In this document: in pieces, positions 1-6,137 of the stretch
How the letters are laid out: each line of letters begins with the position of its first letter
How positions within the stretch are numbered: the first letter of the stretch is position 1
Assembly: GCA_036939755.1 (NCBI GenBank)
Contig: JALLAZ010001097.1
Span: 1-10,220, forward strand
From: Stephanodiscus triporus
Taxonomy: Eukaryota > Bacillariophyta > Thalassiosirophyceae > Thalassiosirales > Thalassiosiraceae
Reading direction: 5' to 3'
DNA: 10,220 nucleotides
Notes under the pieces: model-generated
Seen by the model: the letters and a program-made list of their open reading frames with translations, nothing else
Databases searched by the model: none
What the model was told of the DNA's origin: nothing
Program-made: the position numbers and the translations under genes

Positions 1-579
1 GAGCAGCTGGAAGATGACGCCGACGCGGCGGGATCGGGAGGGGCAATCGCCGCGACCAAAAACGTTGGCGGGGGCAACGAGAACACCGCTGCCGACGCCG
101 GAATCGACGACGATAGAATGGACTCCTTTGTCGAGTGGATGAATGGCAACGCGGCGGGATTGGGAGGGGTGATCGCCGCAACCGACGACATCGGCAAGGA
201 CAGCGAGAAGACCGCCGCCGCCGACGACGCCTTCTTGCCCACCGACGTCATCGCGGCCGCCGCCGCCTCCTCGAATGACAATTCAGCTGCCGCCGACGAG
301 GTCGGCGGGATGCTCGGGATGGACGATCATCCTGATAGAAATGATTGCGGGGAAGAAGAACACGAATCCTCCCCCCTCATGCCGGCCGAAGATGAGAGTT
401 GCGACGCGCATCCTATTGAATTAGCGCTGCCTCGTGACGTAGATGTGAACTCGGAGCCTGCTATAGGCGAGTTGGCTTCTCGAGGACATGATCCCGTCGA
501 CGAATCGGCAAAAACAGACAAGGTGGTTGGTGGAAAGCTGAGCTCAAACAACGACTATAAATTAAGAAAATTATCGTGA
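1..579 (+). CDS. 3' part of an acidic low-complexity protein (5' end outside window)
   Basis: The frame is open from base 1 to the TGA at 577-579, giving 192 visible residues; an internal ATG at 118 exists, but the frame is open upstream of it, so the gene most likely begins before the window. The protein is rich in Ala, Asp, Glu, Gly and Ser, with no membrane segment or catalytic motif visible, and looks disordered. A degenerate duplication is clear: the block around residues 8-34 (DAAGSGGAIAAT...) recurs at about 50-77 (NAAGLGGVIAAT...), an offset of 126 bp or 42 codons, also visible in the DNA (gcggcggga t/c ggga gggg at 25 and 151). An Ala-rich run (residues 83-89) follows, and the end is more ordinary, closing in KLRKLS. 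I do not recognise a family. The third-position pattern and the conserved repeat frame support real coding, but this could be the last exon of a much longer gene. Confidence 0.55.
   Translation, partial: EQLEDDADAAGSGGAIAATKNVGGGNENTAADAGIDDDRMDSFVEWMNGNAAGLGGVIAATDDIGKDSEKTAAADDAFLPTDVIAAAAASSNDNSAAADEVGGMLGMDDHPDRNDCGEEEHESSPLMPAEDESCDAHPIELALPRDVDVNSEPAIGELASRGHDPVDESAKTDKVVGGKLSSNNDYKLRKLS
25..235 (+). repeat. degenerate 126-bp duplication inside the acidic ORF
   Basis: Two copies of a roughly 80-bp block starting at 25 and at 151 share gcggcgggaTcgggagggg-like starts and keep the same reading frame. Substitutions are scattered and there are no frame-breaking indels over the aligned part, which suggests duplication within a protein-coding repeat. 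Confidence 0.55.
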
Positions 580-687
580 AATCTACACTACAGTCACATC
601 GCTTTCTTTTATACACTTGACTGCCGATCCATCGTTTACTTCTTATTGCCGTCGCTGTCATTGCCACCCAGCGCTCTCCTCCCCATC

Positions 688-918
688 TCAAGGGCTCAAG
701 CTCCACTCAAACCCAAGAGTGTTCATGTTGTTAATCCTCTTGACAGTAAGACCACACTTTTTGCCAGCATCGTAAATCTTCTTTGATCGTCTCTGGTTGT
801 TCAACCACTCACCAAGATGAGGAACATTGCAAGGGATGTTGCAGTTGTTGTGGATGGAGTGGTACTTCACCAATTCATCAAAGGCTTTGTTCCACTTGTC
901 TTGATGGCATTTTTTCCA
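688..918 (-). pseudogene. helicase-associated (HA) domain fragment
   Basis: On the minus strand an open stretch runs from 918 to the TGA at 690-688. It translates to W-K-K-C-H-Q-D-K-W-N-K-A-F-D-E-L-V-K-Y-H, then HSIHNNCNIPC, LGEWLNNQRRSKK, LTVKRINNMNTLGFEW. This is the familiar HA pattern: W..F.EL..Y...H..C.VP, LG.W...QR..., L...RI..LN..GF.W. Seen: an essentially complete single domain (about 897-700). Known: HA domains occur in many copies in diatom proteins of unclear role, sometimes with helicases. There is no usable start: the first codon upstream of residue 1 is TGA (921-919), and I see no second HA unit further upstream. It could be a last exon whose acceptor I cannot identify, but isolation in otherwise non-coding DNA favours a gene remnant. 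Confidence 0.6.
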
Positions 919-1357
919 TCATTCTTAACAATATTTGTGAACAGCTTCTATTTCACTCGCAAAAAGGCGCTGCTCCTATTGGAATACTCCATATTCAGCT
1001 CCAAGGCCCGCTCATGAGTGCAATGAAGGTTGATGTCCCTCTCGCATACGCGCACGTATCATCACCTCGTTGCAAAGTGTGCTTTAATGCGCCGGGAGAC
1101 ACGCCAATGACAACTCATTCAACATGAATGGCCTGAAAGATGCACTGGATGAGTCGGGGGGTGCTGGAGTCAATGGAGTCCCTATCATGCCAAACAGATC
1201 TTAGAGATCATGTTGCTCATGCAGTCTAGAAGAAAGGGGCTGCGACAAGCGTCGTCGGACGAAGAGTAATGATATGATTCCCCAGTAAATTTTCTGTTTA
1301 CAAATTATAATTTATTTCCATCATACATTATTTTTCATCTGCTCTAGATAATCAACA
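919..1357. other. non-genic stretch, nothing recognised
   Basis: Open frames exist here (for example a 114-codon plus-strand frame, 783-1127, that overlaps the HA fragment antisense, and a 27-codon one from 1126) but none matches a family I know and none has convincing codon use. The part from about 1270 to 1340 is AT-rich (aaattataatttattt), as expected for a 3' end of a minus-strand gene finishing at 1358. Confidence 0.4.
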
Positions 1358-1642
1358 TTACGAGGAGAACGGCTCCCAGAAGAGCCCCTCATCCTCCTCT
1401 GACATACTTACCTCCGTCGCGACTGCCGGCTGCATTCGATTATCGTTCGTATCCGCCGTTTCCAGACAATAGTTGCCGGTCTCCTCGGCCGTGGCCCCCT
1501 CGCATATCAATGCCCAGGTGAAGACTGTCCCGGCAACGTCAGTATCGTGGTGGGGTTCAGCCAGCGTAACTTCATTGACAATGAGACAGTCGTCGTTGTC
1601 GGCGGTGGCGGCGGCAGTCCCGTCCTTGCCACCGAGAGCCAT
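1358..1642 (-). CDS. hypothetical acidic protein, or last exon of a small membrane protein
   Basis: This is a 94-codon ORF from ATG 1642 to the stop at 1358. It is acidic, with the readable core DDCLIVNEVTLAEPHHDTD, then a Cys/Thr-rich part, and ends SMSEEDEGLFWEPFSS. No family is recognised. A TGA lies two codons before the ATG (1648-1646), so without an intron this ATG is the start. As an alternative, a donor on the minus strand at about 1741 (GACG|GTGGCG) and an acceptor at about 1645 (ATGAG|GCATGG) would join it in phase to the hydrophobic segment at 1830-1778, making this the cytoplasmic tail of a single-pass membrane protein. Inside the ORF the minus strand also carries a perfect donor, GAG|GTAAGTATGT (1411-1402), so a spliced 3' end is possible. 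Low-complexity shadow ORFs lie on the other strand; this frame is chosen for its balanced composition. Confidence 0.35.
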   Translation of the reverse strand: MALGGKDGTAAATADNDDCLIVNEVTLAEPHHDTDVAGTVFTWALICEGATAEETGNYCLETADTNDNRMQPAVATEVSMSEEDEGLFWEPFSS

Positions 1643-1660
1643 GCCTCATCGCACCCCCTC

Positions 1661-1896
1661 CCGTTGTCGGCCGCGGGCCTACGCGCTGGATGACGACAAC
1701 GACGGTTTGGGGATGATCCCTCCCCGCCACCGTCATCATCGTAATCGTCGTCGTCATGGTAGTCCTTGTGGCGCAGATGAATGGCCACGACACACACCAC
1801 GGCGCACCCTACAAATAGTACGATGGAGAGGGGACATGCCCCCCCCGCTCAGGCGGACGGGATACTAGTACCGCTAGTCGGCATACTCCATTGCAT
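1661..1896 (-). pseudogene. membrane-anchor ORF interrupted by one TGA
   Basis: Reading minus from ATG 1896 gives M-Q-W-S-M-P-T-S-G-T-S-I-P-S-A, then TGA (1851-1849), then in the same frame AGGACPLSIVLFVGCAVVCV followed by VAIHLRHKDYH and a run of Asp. The segment SIVLFVGCAVVCVVAI (about 1827-1780) is a textbook single transmembrane helix, followed by the basic stop-transfer HLRHK and an acidic tail. The TGA sits directly before a run of eight G on this strand, so a one-base length change there, or an intron ending at ..CCTGAG|, would restore a different upstream frame. It may therefore be a broken gene, a spliced gene or a sequencing artefact. It could continue into the 94-codon ORF downstream. 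No family recognised. Confidence 0.3.
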
Positions 1897-2099
1897 GATG
1901 TTGATTGTTGTTTAGCCTGATCGAATCGTAGTACAATGAACCGACGCAACTTCTTTTCTTTCTTTCTTTTTTCTGATATCATTAAGAAAGAGGTGGAGAA
2001 GTTGACCAAATTGATCCTCCTCGCTCCCGCCATGTGCGTTGTCGCGCTCCTCTTCCTCTCCCGTTGTTGTCATCATTGTAATGGCGGTCGCCGTAGGAC

Positions 2100-2124
2100 A
2101 AGGAGGAGGAGGAGGAGGAGGGGG
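2100..2124 (+). repeat. (AGG)n microsatellite
   Basis: Six to seven AGG/GGA units are followed by a short G run. The plus strand is purine-rich here, and the minus strand reads as poly-Pro or poly-Leu depending on frame. It is one of several trinucleotide tracts in this low-complexity block. Confidence 0.8.
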
Positions 2125-2149
2125 ACGGCGATCCGATTCGTCAGAGGGC

Positions 2150-2750
2150 AAGAGTCAAGGGTCGAGGAGGTCGATCCGTCTCCAACGGCAGCGCCGTGAG
2201 GGCATTCAACCCCAGGCTTACGTCGTGCAACGACCCCCCATCTGGTCTGCTATCGGCATTTGTGAAACGGGCGTCCTCCTCCTCCTCCTCCCCCCCATCC
2301 TCCTCCTCCTCCTTCTCCTCGTTCCCGCCCGGGCGAGAACGATCGCAGCGGCCATCATTCCCCCGGGGCGGCCGACGACAATGCGGCCATTATCTTCGTC
2401 GATCGCGTCCCCCTTTCTGTGACGATCGACTCATCTGCGACGTGACAACACAACGAACCAAGAAAATCCGATAGTCGTCCTGGCGTCGCCACATCACGTT
2501 GATGTCGTCGTATTCCACGCCGCCGCCGACGGTCCGCCGCCGATCACGGCGCACATGGCGATCCTGCCATCACCGTCGAGACAGGAGATCATGTTGCTGA
2601 ACATGTCGCAAGTCTGTGTGGCCAATTCCCTCATCGGGCAAAGGACGAGGATGGAGGGGGCCGATCCGTTGACCGCCGCCATCACGCGCCCTGCCGCGCC
2701 TTGACGACGACGATCTCTTCTGTTCCCCTCCCCCCGCCATCGATCTCATT
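2150..2750 (-). pseudogene. frameshifted DEAD-box RNA helicase remnant
   Basis: On the minus strand 2655-2560 reads SAPSILVLCPMRELATQ, then a stretch ending CAVIGGG. That is helicase motif Ia (normally PTRELA, here PMRELA at 2637-2620) plus the GG motif. The frame then ends at 2494. The expected next motif, VATPGRLSDFL, is present at 2492-2460 but in another frame, and between them a third frame reads VEYDDIN. At least two frame changes therefore separate motifs Ia and TPGRL, over about 50 bp. A further acidic stretch (GNEEKEEEEDGG..., ending near 2155) lies in one of these frames. I do not find motif I (GSGKT), DEAD or SAT within the window. Known: family members normally unwind RNA or remodel RNP. 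This copy is truncated at both ends and frame-broken, so a non-functional remnant is most likely; short introns could explain part of it, but no clean GT/AG pairs were found. Confidence 0.65.
2274..2321 (+). repeat. (TCC)n microsatellite, interrupted
   Basis: TCC units are interrupted by a run of C and one TTC. On the minus strand one frame reads a Glu-rich stretch (EEKEEEED..EEEEED) that may belong to the decayed helicase described at 2150-2750. Confidence 0.8.
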
Positions 2751-2871
2751 CTCGTCATTGCGGCCCGCCGTTGGGTGGACATTGTCCTCGTCGTGCAAGT
2801 AGTAGTAGTACAAGACCCCCTAACAAGTAGCGGGTGAAATACTACCACCCTTTTATCAATTGTCGTTGGGA

Positions 2872-2919
2872 GGTAACTAAGGGTTAACTAAGGGTTAGCT
2901 AAGGGTTAGGAATTAACTG
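2872..2919 (+). repeat. left subterminal array of GGGTTARCTAA units
   Basis: Consecutive units read ..TAACTAA, GGGTTAACTAA, GGGTTAGCTAA, GGGTTAGGAA. The unit contains GGGTTA, resembling the telomere hexamer found in many algae, but the period is 11 rather than 6, so it is not a telomeric tract. Confidence 0.8.
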
Positions 2920-3081
2920 GGAATTAGTACATGGCTACGAACGAGGCTTGCTAATCTTAAAAATCATCTCGCTCTCACACGAAAAACTTGAGTCTGTCCG
3001 TCACGCTTTCCTACTCCTCGCGCAAGTCTCTGAAAATTGAAAATGGAATTGGTACACGTCAACGAGGCTTGTTACGCTAGG

Positions 3082-3140
3082 TAATTCCTAACCCTTAGCT
3101 AACCCTTAGCCAACCCTTAGTTAACCCTTAGCTAGCTAAG
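3082..3140 (-). repeat. right subterminal array, inverted copy
   Basis: Read on the minus strand this gives TTAGCTAGCTAA, GGGTTAACTAA, GGGTTGGCTAA, GGGTTAGCTAA, GGGTTAGGAATTA. It has one unit more than the left array, which suggests unequal change of copy number after the two arms arose. Confidence 0.8.
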
Positions 3141-3168
3141 GCGACAATTGATTTAAGCGCGGTAGTAT

Positions 3169-3930
3169 GCGAGTCCTTTCCCACCGCCGCGCGCAAATGA
3201 TGGAATTGACTGGACTGCGCGGATGGCGGCGGCTCGCGCGCGTCACGGGGGGGGGGGGGTGCGGCGGCGGCGGCGGCAGGCGCCGGACGTTCTTCCCTTT
3301 CGCCTCCTCGCCGCCGCCGCCGTTGTCGTCGTTTTTTTTTGTCTTCGTTCCCCCCCCCGAGCGTTGTTGATTCGTGGACATCGTGTTCATGCCACGAAGA
3401 GGTGGAGTACGAATTGATGAGACGAATAATGATTATTTCGAGGGCGGGACGACCTCCCGACAAAAATATACTCCCGCAACGAGGGGTCGTCGTAGTCGCC
3501 AACGAACAAAAGCGACGGCAAACACTACAATGACATGCGATGTCGTCATCTACCACCGGCCCGTGATGAAGACGCGATGACGCTACCAACCATGAGAAAT
3601 CATTGATGTGTATCGATTTTCTATGTATCGACAGTGAAAAGAATCCCACACGATTGATCGGCATGATTGTTTTCGACCGATTCACAACTTCCCGGGGGGG
3701 GGGGGTTCCTCGCGCGCCGCCGCCGTGGGACGACCTCCCCCTCGTGCTCTATACTCTCCTCGCGGCTCGCTCCTTGTCATTAAAAAAAAAAAAGAATCCG
3801 AGGTAAGCGATAACGATCGTGATCGTTATATGTCTTCTGTTGTCTGACTGACATCTCCATTCAAACGCATCCACACCATCCAGCGAGCTTCTAGCTTGAC
3901 GATCGGACCAAGGAGTGGGGTGTACTGACA
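3169..3930. other. spacer and upstream region of the HMG-box gene
   Basis: There is no supported gene. The stretch holds G13 at 3247-3259 followed by (CGG)n, T8 at 3331-3338, G12 at 3694-3705 and A12 at 3782-3793. A long minus-strand frame (3685-3128) is open for 185 codons but starts at GTG, runs through Arg- and Ala/Pro-rich low complexity and ends inside the neighbouring inverted-repeat element, so it is not accepted. The 130 bp before ATG 3931 contain a 20-bp palindrome and a possible 5'-UTR intron. Confidence 0.5.
3810..3829. promoter_or_regulatory. 20-bp palindrome upstream of the HMG-box gene
   Basis: ATAACGATCGTGATCGTTAT has two perfect 9-bp arms around a 2-bp centre, about 100 bp before the start codon. 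Its position and symmetry would suit a dimeric transcription factor site; that function is inference. If the candidate 5'-UTR intron is real, it lies within it. Confidence 0.35.
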
Positions 3931-5689
3931 ATGTCTCGATACTACGACGAACAGTCGAGTTGGTACTCTTCAACCTCTCCGGAACATGACCGATATTTCC
4001 GCGATCGCCACCACCGCAGCTTCCACCCTCCTCCTCTCCCCCCGATTCCGTCGCTCATGGCCGGCCAAGCGGCGCCTCTTCCGGGACCCGGCGGGGGTTT
4101 CGGCCAGGGTTATGCGGCCCATTGCGATGTCCCTACTCCCGCCGAGGGAGCGAGTTTCGCGAAGAACGATTCGAAGGCGGCGGCGCGGCAAAGGAGGAAC
4201 GACGACGACGACGACGACGACGACGAAGACGACGACGCGTCGTCGTCGTCGTTCGGAAGATCCCCTCGCCCATCGAACTTCGCCGACGCGTCGCAGACTC
4301 CGAGCCGCCATCGCCACTACCACGACGGCCCGTTCGAACACCATCGCGTCATGATGCCCCCCGCGAACGCGAGCGGCGACGGACCGTACCGCAGCCCTCG
4401 AATGCCGTCGGACCTGGCCCCTCGTTGGACGGTCGCCTCTCCCGAGCATCGGGGCGGTCCCTACTTCGGCGAGGCGCCCTCCCTCCTCGGCGTGGGGAGC
4501 GGCTCGTCGGAATCCTCCTCGGCGTCGTCCTCGTCGGCGGCCGCCGCCGCCGCCGCCGGCGGCGGCCGTCCGGTACCCGCCAAGTCGGCATTCATGTGCT
4601 TCTGCGAGGCGAAGGGCTCGGAGATTTCCAACAGGAACGAGGTAAGTCCGGAACCCTCCCGCCGTTTCGGAGTTGATTGGGACGACTACGGCAACCCTCC
4701 TCACCCCCCGATAAGGCAACGCCGCGTACGCAGGAAACGAGTGGCGTCGTCGAGGCCATGGCAGCGGAATGGCGAGGTTTGCCCCCACGAGAGAAGGCGT
4801 ATTGGGAGGGAATCGCCACGAATGAAAAGACGAGATTCGCCAAGGAGAGGGACGCCTTAATCAAGGCTCACAAGGGCCCCTTGGCTCGGAAGCTGCGCGC
4901 CAAGAAGGATCCGGTGAGCAGGAAGAAAACACTAACGACGTAAATCGCTCTTTGCTGCAATCATCCGACCAAGCTCATCGCCTCTCCTTATTCTTACACC
5001 GCGTTGTCGTCGTCGCCGCCGCTCGCAGCTGGCACCCAAGCGCCCGATGAGCGCGTTCCTCATGTTCGCTCAGCACAGGCGCCGGCAGCTGCAGCGCGAG
5101 AACCCGGACGTGCCCAACTCCGACATCTCCCGCCTGTTGGGGGAGCTCTGGCGGGGCACGGGAGCGGCCGAGAAGCGCCCATTCCTGGAGCGGGAGGAGG
5201 CGGAGCGCAGGATGTACAAGGCCAAGATGGAGAAGTGGAAGAACGACCAGAAGTTGGAGAGGTCCATGAAGTCATCGTCGACGAAGGAACCCCGAGAGAT
5301 GATGCCCGATCGGCGTCAGGATGTTTCGTCCTCTGCCCAAGAAGAAACTCATCCTAGATATGGTGAGGAGACAAGCTGGACGTTCGATGCGCCAACGCCG
5401 GCTGCTTCATTATCATTTTCCTCGTGTGTTAACCGTATCATATTCTGTGTCTTCCGCAGGTCCTTCCGGGCAAAGCTCGAATTCGACAGCTTATTCCACG
5501 AGGAGCGCATTGATTCATCACTCTCGTCAGTACAAGGAGATCCACACCACCGATAATGAGGTTGACATCTCTCCTCCACACCATCAGTACAACTACGACA
5601 TTGGTAGTTGGATGCCGATGTACAACCAGGAGGAGGTCCACCTCAAATATACTTACCCGAGGCCTCGTGAAGATCGGCCCCAGTCGTGA
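3931..5689 (+). CDS. tandem HMG-box DNA-binding protein, four exons
   Basis: Exons are 3931-4641, 4734-4913, 5029-5362 and 5460-5689 (484 aa); introns of 92, 115 and 97 bp have donors GTAAGT, GTGAGC, GTGAGG and acceptors GCAG, GCAG, GCAG. The frame holds only with these joins. Residues 1-210 are disordered: Tyr/His/Pro-rich start, poly-Asp at about 90-101, and Ser then Ala/Gly runs at about 190-212. HMG box 1 is about 214-285 (PAKSAFMCFCEAKGSEI..., MAAEWRGLPPREKAYW), split by intron 1 at residue 237. HMG box 2 is about 300-368 (KRPMSAFLMFAQHRRRQLQR, LLGELWRGTGAAEKRPFLE). A tail of about 110 residues ends YPRPREDRPQS. HMG boxes bind and bend DNA in the minor groove; tandem boxes occur in chromatin proteins, rRNA-gene factors and mitochondrial packaging factors. 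No organelle signal is obvious, so a nuclear role is the default. A stays at -3 of the ATG. The 3' end faces the ABC gene. Confidence 0.88.
4200..4250 (+). repeat. (GAC)n / (GTC)n tract encoding poly-Asp then poly-Ser
   Basis: GAC units (about 4201-4226) encode an Asp run, and a following TCG/GTC run (about 4239-4251) encodes Ser. Both lie in frame within exon 1 of the HMG-box gene, so copy number changes here would alter only the acidic linker. Confidence 0.75.
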
Positions 5690-6137
5690 AGCGGGTTGTA
5701 GCATATTTGTTCTTCTTGTGGGGTTTGGATTTCATGTTTATGAAACATGTGTCATCCTACGATATTTTTTTCGTTAGAACGGTACAGGAATCAAATTATA
5801 CATTCAGGGCATCGGTACAGTACAGGAGTAATATGTCGACGGATTCGAATGTATCACATTGTCATTACTTTGTATCGGGGAAATTTGTCCTGTGGATCGA
5901 TCAGATAGAGTCAGCATTTAGTCCTAACATAGAGGAATGTGACAGATGATCGGCCGTGCCACAGCATTACACATTCTTTTACAAAGGTTGCCATTCGGCG
6001 TCAAACTAGATGATGTGCACAGAATTAATCTTAGTATTAGCGATGTGTTTACCGTGGCTACCTAAGATGCATAAAACTTTCATCGTGTGTTGTATATATC
6101 GTTAATGTTTGGGAGCGTCTGCTCTGCTCATTGGGAT
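5690..6137. other. convergent intergenic region, shared 3' ends
   Basis: The two stop codons face each other across 448 bp. No ORF here is credible. The DNA is more AT-rich than the genes. A small hairpin, CATGTTT-ATG-AAACATG (5733-5749), lies 44 bp after the HMG-gene stop. No unambiguous AATAAA is seen on either strand near the ends, so polyadenylation positions cannot be given. Confidence 0.6.

Larger units (their letters stand above)
2839..3168. mobile_element. MITE-like inverted-repeat element, non-autonomous
   Basis: The left end ATACTACCACCCTTTTATCA (2839-2858) continues ATTGTCG. The right end, read on the other strand from 3168, is ATACTACCGCGCTTAAATCA, then ATTGTCG: about 27 bp of terminal inverted repeat with few mismatches. 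Inside each end lie tandem copies of an 11-bp unit, GGGTTARCTAA (2883-2910 left; the complement at 3089-3132 right), followed on both sides by GGGTTAGGAATTA. The middle (about 2940-3060) has no coding capacity. If the ends are taken as CTACC...GGTAG, both are flanked by TA, as in Tc1/mariner-type target duplications, but because TA is also part of the repeat this cannot be decided here. No transposase is present, so it would depend on an enzyme made elsewhere. Confidence 0.65.

Noticed and set aside
783..1127. 114-codon plus-strand Cys-rich open frame (CKGCCSCCGWSG...)
   Set aside because: Its Cys-rich first half is the antisense of the HA domain, where TGY codons arise from the opposite strand; the second half matches nothing I know.
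1849..1851. Selenocysteine codon
   Set aside because: A TGA in an otherwise open frame is not enough; no redox motif such as CxxU is present, and a neighbouring G8 run or an intron gives simpler explanations.
2872..3140. Telomere tract or internal telomeric repeat
   Set aside because: The unit is 11 bp (GGGTTARCTAA), not a run of TTAGGG, and it occurs as two inverted arrays within a bounded element.
3128..3685. 185-codon minus-strand open frame upstream of the HMG-box gene
   Set aside because: It starts at GTG, is dominated by Arg, Ala and Pro low-complexity runs, and its end lies inside the inverted-repeat element. No family pattern was seen.
3970..4788. 272-codon minus-strand open frame opposite the HMG-box gene
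   Set aside because: It is an antisense shadow of exon 1, consisting of Arg/Val runs produced by the GAC and GTC tracts.
5686..5949. 87-codon plus-strand open frame between the two convergent genes
   Set aside because: AT-rich DNA with no family pattern; it starts inside the stop-codon region of the HMG-box gene and is better explained as 3' UTR.
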